64,000 nucleotides of DNA from contig JAEUVA010000024.1 of assembly GCA_016787045.1 (NCBI GenBank), positions 35,835-99,834 of the forward strand. Direction: 5' to 3'. How positions within the stretch are numbered: the stretch's first letter is position 1; each line of letters opens with the position of its first letter. Both the position numbers and the translations under genes were made by a program. This DNA is from Chitinophagales bacterium. GTDB lineage: Bacteria; Bacteroidota; Bacteroidia; Chitinophagales; LD1. Shown here in pieces: positions 49,084-57,570 of the stretch. Below the pieces are notes generated by a model. That model had not been told where the DNA came from, made no database searches, and saw only the letters and a program-made list of their open reading frames with translations.

Positions 49084-49899
49084 TTATTGATTCATGGCTA
49101 TAAAATCGCCAAGTGCGTTTACGCTGCTACTGAAACTAAACTGGTTGTTGATTACATAGTAGTTGTATTGATCCACTGTTTTAGGATACATCATCTTGGC
49201 AACTTCCAGCTTAGAACTTTCAAACCAAAACTGGCTCATCATTTCAGACACTTGCTGTGTGGTAAAGAAGTTGTACGGCAATGCCTGTTTCAATACACTC
49301 AACCGGGTACTTTCAAAACTTGCTTTGGCTACAGTTGCTTTGAGTTGTGTAAAATCGTTTTGGTGCATAGGTAGCGGTACTGGTGGAGTAACAGGTGCTT
49401 GTACTACAGGAGTGCCGCATTGGCCAGGGCCGGGTTGGTTTTGTGCCACCCAGTTGTGCATACCGGGCCGAGTAATCGGAAAACCGTTCAAGGCCACTAC
49501 GCGGTCAAATTTGATTTTGTTCATACCCAACATTACTGTTACAAACGCTTCGGTGCGTGGGTTGATGTCAATGTATCCGCGGTAAGCATTGTCTAAGCAC
49601 TCAAACCCCCATGAGTTATCAATACTATACACCTGCATAAAGTGGCGCCCCGGTGTAAGGTTTGAAATGGTTGCGCGGCTATCCGTGGTATTGATGCTGA
49701 TGCCGTCTATCATTACCCTAAACGGCATATCGTTGCTCATTCTTAGGTTTAACACGCTGGCTTCCATGGCCGGTTTAAACTGTGCGTAAGAAAAGTAAGC
49801 GGTTAGTGTAAGCACGGCCAGAACCATCACTTTTTTTAAACTGAGCGTAAAGCCCTCGTTACATCTTACGTTGCTGCTGGGTGTTGTGTGGGTTTCCAT
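49084..49899 (-). CDS. DUF4476 domain secreted/membrane-anchored protein
   Basis: 271 residues. An N-terminal extension of about 22 residues precedes a hydrophobic segment ('VMVLAVLTLTAYFSYAQ'), an unusual long signal region also seen in the giant adhesin at 57571. A PEGA-like beta domain follows ('MPFRVMIDGISINTTDSRAT', 'NLTPGRHFMQVYSID'). The C-terminal 90 residues are DUF4476 ('FTQLKATVAKASFESTRLSV', 'FFTTQQVSEMMSQFWFESSK'), a helical domain common in Bacteroidota with no known activity. The ATG at 49899 is fixed by a strong Shine-Dalgarno sequence (AAGGAGGA) 8 nt upstream. A terminator follows. It is divergent from dnaG. Confidence 0.8.
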   Translation of the reverse strand: METHTTPSSNVRCNEGFTLSLKKVMVLAVLTLTAYFSYAQFKPAMEASVLNLRMSNDMPFRVMIDGISINTTDSRATISNLTPGRHFMQVYSIDNSWGFECLDNAYRGYIDINPRTEAFVTVMLGMNKIKFDRVVALNGFPITRPGMHNWVAQNQPGPGQCGTPVVQAPVTPPVPLPMHQNDFTQLKATVAKASFESTRLSVLKQALPYNFFTTQQVSEMMSQFWFESSKLEVAKMMYPKTVDQYNYYVINNQFSFSSSVNALGDFIAMNQ

Positions 49900-49906
49900 A
49901 ACTTGT

Positions 49907-49914
49907 TCCTCCTT
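49907..49914 (-). promoter_or_regulatory. Strong Shine-Dalgarno site of the DUF4476 gene
   Basis: AAGGAGGA on the minus strand, about 8 nt before the ATG at 49899. Such a site is exceptional in this window and supports the long N-terminal start. Confidence 0.6.
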
Positions 49915-50131
49915 ATTTTGTTTTTGTTGTTGTGGTGAACGTTATACAGGTAAGATGCGCGAATGGCAGATGCGTTTAACGAGGGTGATTTCTTGTGCCT
50001 AAAAAATGCGCGAAACGCAATGTAGGTAAGGGTTTCAGCCGATTGTGAAAAAATGTAAATGCATTTCTTTTAACGAGTTATGGCTAGAGCCGTGGAGTAA
50101 AATATTGCTTCTGCGCATCCGAAAGTTCTGC

Positions 50132-50139
50132 TAAACTTG
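50132..50139 (+). promoter_or_regulatory. Possible -7 element (TAAACTTG) before dnaG
   Basis: One mismatch to TAnnTTTG. It ends 6 nt before the GTG start at 50146 and contains the TTG that would otherwise be the longer start. Confidence 0.35.
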
Positions 50140-50145
50140 CAAAGC

Positions 50146-52104
50146 GTGATTTCGGTATCTACCATACAGAAAATTAATGACGAAGCCCGTGTAGAAGACA
50201 TAGTAGGCGAGTTTGTAACCCTCAAAAAACGGGGTGCAAATCTGCAAGGGCTATGCCCATTTCACAACGAAAAAACACCATCGTTTAACGTAAGCCCGGC
50301 AAAAAACATTTACAAATGTTTTGGCTGTGGCAAGGCAGGCGGGCCGCTCAATTTTTTGATGGATTACCAGCAAATGAGTTACCCCGATGCACTTCGCTAC
50401 GTAGCCAAAAAATACGGTATAGAAATAGAAGAAACCGAACGCACAGATGAAGAAAAGCAACGCGAGTTAGAGCAGCACAACCTCACCGAAAGTATTTTGA
50501 TTGCCAACACAGCGGCACAAAAATTTTTTACGGATTACATGCTGCACAACGAAAACGGCAAAATAGGTTTGGCATATTTTAAAGAGCGGGGTTTTCTTAC
50601 TTCTACTATCGAAAAATTTCAGTTGGGTTTTGCTCCCGATGCGGGTGATGCATTTACGAAACATGCCCTGCAAAACGGGTATCAGTTAGATATTCTCAAA
50701 AAAGCCGGGCTTACCTCACCTAAAGAAAACAGCACCTACGATTTTTTTAGAAACCGAGTGATGTTTCCGATACATAACCTCACCGGCAAGGTAGTGGCCT
50801 TTGGTGGGCGAATTATGGGCAAAGATGAAAAGGCGCCCAAGTATGTGAATACACCGGAGAGCGAAGTGTACATCAAAAGCAAGGTGCTGTACGGGTTGTT
50901 TTTTTCTAAAAACGACATCCGCAAAAAAGACGAATGCCTGCTTGTAGAAGGTTATACAGATGTGATTTCTCTGCACCAAAATGGAATAGAAAATGTGGTG
51001 GCTTCGTCAGGCACTGCGCTTACGCAAGAGCAAATACGGTTGGTTAAACGCATTACTTCAAATATTACTTTGATATATGATGGAGATGCAGCAGGTATTA
51101 AAGCTGCGCTACGCGGTACCGATTTGATACTGGAAGAAGGCATGAATGTGCGCATAGTGGTTTTGCCCGCACCCGAAGATCCCGACTCTTATGTGCGCAA
51201 AGTAGGAGCAGAAGATTTTCAGAAATATGTACAGCAAAACAAGCGCGACCTCATTAGTTTCAAAACCTCCATGTTGGCCGAAGAAGCCAAGCAAGACCCT
51301 ATTCAAAAGGCAAAACTTATTCGCGAAATCATAGAGTCTATCGCCAAAATTCCGGATCAGATACAACGCTCTGTTTATATCAAGCAAAGTAGCCAGTTGT
51401 TTGATATGCACGAGCAGATATTGATTACCGAAGTCAATAAGCTTAGGCGAAAACGAGTAAAGGAAGCAGAGCAAGCCATTAACCCCGAGCAGCAATTGGT
51501 GCAAGCAGCCAACGAGGCGCAAGAACAAAAAGCACTGGCAGATATACACGGTGAACAACTAAATGAAGCATCCGGAAACTTGCCATTACTTGAGCGCGAA
51601 GTAGTGCGTGTGCTTATGGAATTTGGTAGTTGGCAGTTGTTGGTAGAAGAAACCATGACCACCGTTACCGCATTTGTACTTGCCGAACTGGAGGGTTTAG
51701 AAATTCAAACTCCGCGCTTACAAAAAACCTATGGCTACATTAAGAGTGAGTTTGCGCAGGGCAATGTGCATGACGAAAAACATTTCCTGCAACATGACGA
51801 TATTGAAGTTGCTTCGCTGGCTATAGAAATATTGGCACAACCCTACTCGCTAAGCGAAAACTGGTGGAATAAGTATCAGGTAGTAGTGCCCGAAAAGCGA
51901 AATATTTTTGCCCGCGATATTCAATCGGTGCTCAACCACTACAAGCGGCACATTACCACAGAAGAAATCAAAAAAGTAAACGCAGCTATCAAAAAGGCAT
52001 CGGAAGAAGGCAACGAAGAAGAGCTAATGAATTTGCTCAAAGACCACCGCCTGCTCACGGAGCAAAAGAAGGAGATTTCAAAAAACTCCGGAACTGTTAT
52101 TTAG
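50146..52104 (+). CDS. dnaG: DNA primase
   Basis: 652 residues from the GTG at 50146; family members begin 'MIS..TI..I', matching VISVSTIQKI. A CHC2 zinc-ribbon is at residues about 40-65 ('CPFHNEKTPSF', 'YKCFGCGKAGG': Cx2H...Cx2C). The catalytic Toprim region includes 'LLVEGYTDVISLHQNG' and 'LIYDGDAAGIKAA', with the metal-binding Glu and Asp-x-Asp. The C-terminal part, charged and helical, would bind the replicative helicase DnaB. The enzyme makes RNA primers for DNA replication. A TTG at 50137 could extend the protein by three residues, but it lies inside a promoter-like element. No sigma factor or rpsU-type gene is adjacent. Confidence 0.96.
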   Translation: MISVSTIQKINDEARVEDIVGEFVTLKKRGANLQGLCPFHNEKTPSFNVSPAKNIYKCFGCGKAGGPLNFLMDYQQMSYPDALRYVAKKYGIEIEETERTDEEKQRELEQHNLTESILIANTAAQKFFTDYMLHNENGKIGLAYFKERGFLTSTIEKFQLGFAPDAGDAFTKHALQNGYQLDILKKAGLTSPKENSTYDFFRNRVMFPIHNLTGKVVAFGGRIMGKDEKAPKYVNTPESEVYIKSKVLYGLFFSKNDIRKKDECLLVEGYTDVISLHQNGIENVVASSGTALTQEQIRLVKRITSNITLIYDGDAAGIKAALRGTDLILEEGMNVRIVVLPAPEDPDSYVRKVGAEDFQKYVQQNKRDLISFKTSMLAEEAKQDPIQKAKLIREIIESIAKIPDQIQRSVYIKQSSQLFDMHEQILITEVNKLRRKRVKEAEQAINPEQQLVQAANEAQEQKALADIHGEQLNEASGNLPLLEREVVRVLMEFGSWQLLVEETMTTVTAFVLAELEGLEIQTPRLQKTYGYIKSEFAQGNVHDEKHFLQHDDIEVASLAIEILAQPYSLSENWWNKYQVVVPEKRNIFARDIQSVLNHYKRHITTEEIKKVNAAIKKASEEGNEEELMNLLKDHRLLTEQKKEISKNSGTVI

Positions 52105-52180
52105 CCCCCTCGTTTACAACTTTACCCCTCTGTTTGTTGTTTATACAACTATTTTATCTTCGTTGGCTTTTAAAAAATTG

Positions 52181-55009
52181 ATGATGAACAAAATATTGCT
52201 CTCGCTACTATTTTTGGTTACTACCCTGGCTTCTACCGCACAACAGAATTTTGTGCGCTGCTCAACCATGGAAGACGACTCTATGCTTCGCGCTTCGCGC
52301 CCCATGGAAAGCATGGCCGATTTTGAAAACTGGTTGCAAGCAAAAATTGCCCTATACAAAAACTCAGACGAGTACAAGAGCGGTAGCCGCGCTGTGGTTA
52401 CCATTCCGGTAATCTTTCACATTATACACGATGGCGATGCTGTAGGCAGTGGAGAAAACATTGCAGCATCCAGAGTAACCAGCGCCATCACGGTGCTCAA
52501 TAACGATTTTCGTAAACTATTTGGCACTAACGGATATAACACTCACCCTGCCGGTGCGGATTGTGAAATAGAATTTTGTGCTGCAGTGGTTGACCCCAAT
52601 GGAAATGTGCTGACAGAGCCGGGCGTTAACAGAGTAAACATGGGGCAAGCCATTTGGACACAAACAGACGTAAACAGTACTGTAAAACCACAAACTCAGT
52701 GGGATCCTACAAGATACTATAACATATGGTCGGTAGCTTTTGGCGGCTCATCATCTAACTTGCTGGGCTATGCGCAATTTCCGAGCAGTTCGGGTTTGCA
52801 GGGTTTAAACAACAACGGTGGCTCAGCTACTACCGATGGAGTAGTAGTGCGCTATACTTCGGTAGGACTAAGCGGCAGTAGTAATGCCCCTTACAATTTA
52901 GGCAGAACCCTCGTTCACGAAACCGGCCATTGGTTGGGCTTGCGGCATATCTGGGGAGATAGCAATTGCGGAAATGATTACTGCAACGATACTCCTACAG
53001 CTGCCGAAGCCAACTATGGTTGCCCTACAAAAAACAGTTGCAACGATGGCACACCTGACCCTAACGATATGGTGCAAAACTATATGGACTACAGCAACGA
53101 TGCTTGCATGAATATTTTTACTAATGATCAAAAAACGCGGATGCTTACTGTGCTCACCAACAGTCCGCGCAGGGCAAGTTTGTTGAATAGCAACGTGTGC
53201 TCTGTACCACTTACTTTTTCATACACCGGTAGGGTAGTAGATGCAAGCACCAACCAAGGAATAGCAAATGCCAAGGTATTGTTTGATGGCCCCTCGGATT
53301 ATACACCTACCACAGATGCTAATGGCTATTTTACCATTGCCAATTTGCAACAGAATAACTACAACGTGTATGCCGGTAAATGGGGATACGTAACCGGCTA
53401 TTTGCCCTCACAGGCATTTACGCCTGCCACACCGCAAATTGTAGTTGCATTAGACTCTGGATATTATGATGATTTTATATTTGACTTCAACTGGACGGTA
53501 AGTACCACTGCAACATCAGGTGCTTGGGTGCGTGGTAATCCGGTAGGTACTACTTATACTGCCAACAACGTAACCTACCAAAGCAACCCCGGTGCAGATG
53601 TAACAGGCGATAACGGCACACAGGCCTTTGTAACCGGCAACGCAGGCGGCCAAGCCGGTGCTGATGATGTGGATGGAGGCACTACCACCCTCACCTCACC
53701 GGTGATGAATTTGAGCAACTACACAGATCCACTAGTGCGCTACTACCGATGGTTTTTTAATAATGGCGGAAGCGGCACTCCTGATGATTCACTAGTAGTA
53801 TCCTTAGTGAACGGCACACAAGTGATAGATATAGATAAAGTAGGGCAGGGGGCAAACAGTAATCAGTGGTTGAGCAGAAGCTATCGAATAAAAGATTATA
53901 TCAGTAACCCCGGAAACAACGTGTATTTCAGAGTAAGAACGTTTGACTCACCTACCGGACATTTGGTAGAGGGCGGCTTAGATTTGTTCAGAGTAATTGA
54001 TTCTACGGCTACCAGCGGCATACCGCCAATTGCCAATTTTGCAGCGAGTGCTACGCAGGTATGTGCCGGTGAGCAAATTGCATTCAGCGATTTGAGCAGC
54101 AATAACCCCAATCAGTGGCAGTGGACATTTCAGGGTGGTACTCCGGGTACATCTACACAACAAAATCCGAGTATAACCTACAATACACCCGGTACTTTTG
54201 CAGTAACACTTAAAGCAACCAACCTTTCCGGAAATAATACGATGACGCAAACCGGCTACATTACTGTAACACCGGTGGTAGCTAAGTTTTCGCAAGACCT
54301 GCTGAGTGTATGCCCCGGCTACTCGGTTACATATACCAACGAAAGCGAATGTAATGCCACATCGGTAAAATGGATTTTTCAGGGCGGAGATCCGCTTACT
54401 TCTACCGATTTGAACCCTACTGTGCTTTATACTACTGCTGGTTACTACGATGTAACTTTGGTAGCCACCAATACCAGTGGCAGCGATACCTTGATAGAGA
54501 ATCTGGCGGTTTTGGTGTATTCTCCACCTACGCTCAGCACCACTGTATTGCCCGATACTAATAATACAGCTCTTGGTTCAGCCACGGTAAACGTGAGTGG
54601 TGGTACCATACCCTATACCTACAAATGGAACACCAATCCGCAGCAAACTACCGCCACTGCTTCTAACCTCCCGGCAGGTATATATAATGTAACCGTAACC
54701 GATGGTAACGGTTGCAATTCTATTACCAGCGTAAATGTGGGAAATGTTGAAGTAATAGGTTTAAGCGAATTGAAAGATTTAGGAGTTAAAATTTATCCAA
54801 ACCCAACTAAAGATGTTTACCATGTAGCGGTACAGAAAAATGCTACGGCAGCCCTTTACAATAATCTAGGCGAGGTAGTTTGGACAAATTATTTATTACT
54901 GCCAAGTGTTACCTACACTATACCTGCCAGCCAGCTTAGTGCAGGTATCTATCACCTGAAATTAGTTTCGCAGGAGGGAACTTTTAGCGTAAAATTAGTG
55001 AAGGAGTAG
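52181..55009 (+). CDS. T9SS-secreted M43 (pappalysin-like) zinc metalloprotease
   Basis: 942 residues from the ATG at 52181 (another at 52184), signal peptide ending near 'LASTAQ'. The zinc motif HETGHWLGLRH (HExxHxxGxxH) lies near residue 246-256, followed by 'DTPTA' and the Met-turn 'QNYMDYSNDACMNIF', as in M43 cytophagalysins. Then come a carboxypeptidase-regulatory domain ('YTGRVVDASTNQGIANAKV'), a jelly-roll-like region, two PKD domains ('WQWTFQGGTPGTSTQQNPS', 'VKWIFQGGDPLTSTDLNP'), one SprB-like unit and a type A T9SS domain ('VKIYPNPTKDVYHVAV'). It is exported across the outer membrane as an extracellular protease. The next gene begins 15 nt later. Confidence 0.9.
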   Translation: MMNKILLSLLFLVTTLASTAQQNFVRCSTMEDDSMLRASRPMESMADFENWLQAKIALYKNSDEYKSGSRAVVTIPVIFHIIHDGDAVGSGENIAASRVTSAITVLNNDFRKLFGTNGYNTHPAGADCEIEFCAAVVDPNGNVLTEPGVNRVNMGQAIWTQTDVNSTVKPQTQWDPTRYYNIWSVAFGGSSSNLLGYAQFPSSSGLQGLNNNGGSATTDGVVVRYTSVGLSGSSNAPYNLGRTLVHETGHWLGLRHIWGDSNCGNDYCNDTPTAAEANYGCPTKNSCNDGTPDPNDMVQNYMDYSNDACMNIFTNDQKTRMLTVLTNSPRRASLLNSNVCSVPLTFSYTGRVVDASTNQGIANAKVLFDGPSDYTPTTDANGYFTIANLQQNNYNVYAGKWGYVTGYLPSQAFTPATPQIVVALDSGYYDDFIFDFNWTVSTTATSGAWVRGNPVGTTYTANNVTYQSNPGADVTGDNGTQAFVTGNAGGQAGADDVDGGTTTLTSPVMNLSNYTDPLVRYYRWFFNNGGSGTPDDSLVVSLVNGTQVIDIDKVGQGANSNQWLSRSYRIKDYISNPGNNVYFRVRTFDSPTGHLVEGGLDLFRVIDSTATSGIPPIANFAASATQVCAGEQIAFSDLSSNNPNQWQWTFQGGTPGTSTQQNPSITYNTPGTFAVTLKATNLSGNNTMTQTGYITVTPVVAKFSQDLLSVCPGYSVTYTNESECNATSVKWIFQGGDPLTSTDLNPTVLYTTAGYYDVTLVATNTSGSDTLIENLAVLVYSPPTLSTTVLPDTNNTALGSATVNVSGGTIPYTYKWNTNPQQTTATASNLPAGIYNVTVTDGNGCNSITSVNVGNVEVIGLSELKDLGVKIYPNPTKDVYHVAVQKNATAALYNNLGEVVWTNYLLLPSVTYTIPASQLSAGIYHLKLVSQEGTFSVKLVKE

Positions 55010-55024
55010 TTCGTCTTTAGCAGT

Positions 55025-55678
55025 ATGATTCAACGTGTAGCTATATTGTGTTTGGTATTGCTGCTAAGTGTTTCGGCAGGTATCAAAAAAACATTGCCGG
55101 AAGAAGTAGTGAGCAGTAATGATGCGCTTACATCTATTACAAAAGAACTGTACATAAAAACCGGTCTGAAAGGCGTGTTAAGTTACGAAGCATTTCAACG
55201 GGCAGTACAGGGGGTAAAGCAATATAGTCCGGCAAAAACTATCGTTGCGGTTTGCGATTTTTCTAAACCATCCACCCAAGAAAGATTTTTTGTAATAGAC
55301 ATGCAAAAGGGTGAAGTGTTACTCAAATCTTTGGTTGCACACGGTAAAAACTCCGGAGAGCTAATGGCTACCACATTTTCTAATCAGCCGCAGTCACTGC
55401 AAAGCAGCTTGGGTTTTTATCAGATTGGAGAAGTGATTCAAAGTCCCAAGCATGGTATCGCACTTTTATTAGAGGGCTTAGAAAAAGGGGTGAACCACAA
55501 TGCCCGCCAGCGCGAAGTTATTATTCACGGAGCCGATTATGTTTCGGAGGCGTTTATTGCTGCCCATGGTCGGCTTGGTCGCAGTTTTGGCTGCCCCGCA
55601 CTACCCAATGAAGTGATGAAAAAAGCAGCGCCATTGCTTTGCAATGGCGCGTTGTTATATGTGTTTGCTAAGCAGTAG
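55025..55678 (+). CDS. Murein L,D-transpeptidase catalytic domain family protein
   Basis: 217 residues with a signal peptide. The C-terminal half contains 'REVIIHGADYVSEAF' and 'GRLGRSFGCPALPNEV', the His and Cys stations of YkuD-like L,D-transpeptidases in the PF13645-type branch. 'FFVIDMQKGEVLLKSLVAHG' and 'SLGFYQIGEV' are further family segments. Such enzymes crosslink or edit peptidoglycan in the periplasm; this particular branch is poorly characterised. It starts 15 nt after the metalloprotease stop and is probably cotranscribed, without an evident functional link. Its stop is 6 nt from the convergent amidase stop. Confidence 0.85.
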   Translation: MIQRVAILCLVLLLSVSAGIKKTLPEEVVSSNDALTSITKELYIKTGLKGVLSYEAFQRAVQGVKQYSPAKTIVAVCDFSKPSTQERFFVIDMQKGEVLLKSLVAHGKNSGELMATTFSNQPQSLQSSLGFYQIGEVIQSPKHGIALLLEGLEKGVNHNARQREVIIHGADYVSEAFIAAHGRLGRSFGCPALPNEVMKKAAPLLCNGALLYVFAKQ

Positions 55679-55684
55679 CAATTT

Positions 55685-56560
55685 TTAATCACCATCAATA
55701 TACCGTTTGGTAATTGGTTGATAGGAATCAATTCTGCGGTCGCGCAGAAAAGGCCAATGTGTGCGGTAAAAGTCAGTTTTCTTTAAATCAATTTCTACTA
55801 CTGCATTCTCTTCATCATCATGCGAAGCCAGGTACTCTAATTTTCCGAACGGATTGCTCACAAAACTTCCACCCCAAAATTTCATAGCTCCCTTTTGCTC
55901 TAAGCCCACCCGGTTTACACTAACCACATGCACCCCGTTTGACACGGCATGCGCACGCTGCATGGTTTGCCAGGCGTTGTATTGCTCTTGATTGGTGGCT
56001 TCGTCTTGCGCAGTAGCCCAACCAATGGCAGTGGGGTAAAAAAGTATCTCCGCACCCATCAGCGAAGTGATACGCGCTGCCTCAGGGTACCACTGATCCC
56101 AGCAAATCAATACACCAATGGTGGCAAACTTTGTTTTGAAAACTTTGTACCCCAAATCACCAGGAGTAAAGTAAAATTTTTCGTAATATGCCGGATCGTC
56201 CGGAATATGCATTTTGCGGTACTTGCCCAAATATGAGCCATCGGCATCGAGCACGGCAGTAGTGTTGTGGTACAATCCTTCGGTACGTTTCTCGAACAAA
56301 GAAGCAATAATGACTACGCCCAATTCTTTGGCTACTTTACTTAGTGCATCGGTGCTAGGGCCGGGAATTTGCTCTGCTAGCTTAAAATTTTCATAATCTT
56401 CTACATCGCAAAAATACAGGGAGGTAAACAATTCTTGCAAGCAAACTATCTGCGCGCCTTTAGCAGCCGCATCACGTATGCCGGCTATGGCTTTATCTAA
56501 ATTGGGTTGGTGCTCCCGCACACAACTCATTTGTACTAAACCTACCTTTATTTTGCTCAT
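55685..56560 (-). CDS. aguB: N-carbamoylputrescine amidase-like carbon-nitrogen hydrolase
   Basis: 291 residues from the ATG at 56560. The nitrilase-superfamily triad is visible: E43 in 'CLQELF', K116 in 'YRKMHIPDD' and C153 in 'LICWDQWYPEAAR'. The overall length and the stations 'GLYHNTTAVLDADG', 'YFTPGD' and 'GGSFVSNPFG' match AguB enzymes, which convert N-carbamoylputrescine to putrescine, CO2 and ammonia. The agmatine deiminase gene (aguA) that commonly accompanies it is not in the window, so the assignment rests on family resemblance. A TAnnTTCG element lies 18 nt upstream. Confidence 0.88.
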   Translation of the reverse strand: MSKIKVGLVQMSCVREHQPNLDKAIAGIRDAAAKGAQIVCLQELFTSLYFCDVEDYENFKLAEQIPGPSTDALSKVAKELGVVIIASLFEKRTEGLYHNTTAVLDADGSYLGKYRKMHIPDDPAYYEKFYFTPGDLGYKVFKTKFATIGVLICWDQWYPEAARITSLMGAEILFYPTAIGWATAQDEATNQEQYNAWQTMQRAHAVSNGVHVVSVNRVGLEQKGAMKFWGGSFVSNPFGKLEYLASHDDEENAVVEIDLKKTDFYRTHWPFLRDRRIDSYQPITKRYIDGD

Positions 56561-56578
56561 GAGGTAAAAATTGAGCCG

Positions 56579-56586
56579 CGAAAATA
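56579..56586 (-). promoter_or_regulatory. -7 element (TATTTTCG) of the amidase gene
   Basis: One mismatch to TAnnTTTG on the minus strand, 18 nt before the ATG at 56560. Confidence 0.35.
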
Positions 56587-56636
56587 ACATAGCAAAGCAA
56601 TTTGCCTGCTACTCCAAATCGCATTGAAACAGATGG

Positions 56637-57374
56637 TTAAAAAATATTGATGAACCCTAATTGTACCACTAACCCGCGGGGATAAATGGAATAGGCGCGT
56701 TGCGAAGGAGAGGTAAACGGGTGCAGTACATTGTAAGACACCATAAGGGGGAAAAAGAAGTTGCGGCTTTGCAACAGATTGTATCCGGCACCTACCAAAA
56801 GGGCAGGAATGGTTTTGTCTATTTTGGGGATGATGACCTTGTAAGTATTGTTTTGTGGATTCACCTGCACGCTTACACTGCCGCTGTAAAAATCATCTAA
56901 TCTACGGTGAAGCACTTCCATACGAACGCGCGCAAAAAGACCCTTCCAAATGTTGTATTGCAAAAATGCGCCACCCCCAAACGTGTGCCAATTGGCATTG
57001 GCAAAGTAAGATTTGCCGGTGTTATCGGTAAACTGGATGTTGCGGAAACCGGTGTAGAAATAAGTAAGCCCGCCACCTGCATACAGCCCTATACCTGTGC
57101 CTCTTTTTTTGTTGGGTTCCCAAACGCGGTAACCTACATACGGTGAAAGCCCCACATCTATTCGGCCCTGACCAATAGAAAGGTTAAAGTTTGGCTCAAT
57201 AATAAACTTGGATAAATCCACCTTTTTTTTGGTCGTAAAACCCTGAAAATCACCATCAGGCGGGCGCTGATTGCCCTGTGTTTGAGGTTTACTGCTGGGT
57301 GGCGGTAACTCGTCATCTTGTGCTGTGGCCGACAACACAGCAAACAAGAGCATCAATGGAAACAATTTTTTCAC
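56637..57374 (-). CDS. Predicted outer-membrane beta-barrel protein of unknown function
   Basis: About 245 residues. A signal peptide ('KKLFPLMLLFAVLSATAQ') is followed by a proline-rich, disordered stretch ('DELPPPSSKPQTQGNQRPP') and then strands of a small barrel ('FNLSIGQGRIDVGLSPYVGY', 'GIGLYAGGGLTYFYTGF', 'WKGLFARVRMEVLHRRLDDF', 'GLVVQLGFINIF' at the C-terminus with a final aromatic residue, as in outer-membrane proteins). I do not recognise a named family. The GTG at 57374 gives a compact signal peptide; a TTG at 57380 would add two residues. It is divergent from the giant adhesin at 57571. Confidence 0.7.
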   Translation of the reverse strand: MKKLFPLMLLFAVLSATAQDDELPPPSSKPQTQGNQRPPDGDFQGFTTKKKVDLSKFIIEPNFNLSIGQGRIDVGLSPYVGYRVWEPNKKRGTGIGLYAGGGLTYFYTGFRNIQFTDNTGKSYFANANWHTFGGGAFLQYNIWKGLFARVRMEVLHRRLDDFYSGSVSVQVNPQNNTYKVIIPKIDKTIPALLVGAGYNLLQSRNFFFPLMVSYNVLHPFTSPSQRAYSIYPRGLVVQLGFINIF

Positions 57375-57397
57375 CGCCAAAAGGGTTTGTGTTCAAA

Positions 57398-57405
57398 CGA
57401 AAGTA
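57398..57405 (-). promoter_or_regulatory. -7 element (TACTTTCG) of the barrel protein gene
   Basis: One mismatch to TAnnTTTG on the minus strand, 23 nt before the GTG at 57374. Confidence 0.3.
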
Positions 57406-57570
57406 AGCGAAATATGTTTCAAAGGCAGACAATTTTTGTGAAAGAAAGTTTGGCGATGGCAAGTAAAATTTGCTGGTTGTCGGAAAGTCGGAAAATAAGT
57501 GCAATTAACAGGGGCCGGGGTGTATCTTTTTCAGGAACTACACGTAAACGCTACATATTAACGCCCCGAC

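Noticed and set aside
49915..50131. Gap between DUF4476 and dnaG, inspected for an RNA gene or origin-like repeats
   Set aside because: I saw no tRNA fold, no DnaA-box cluster and no open frame worth reporting; it is treated as a divergent promoter region.
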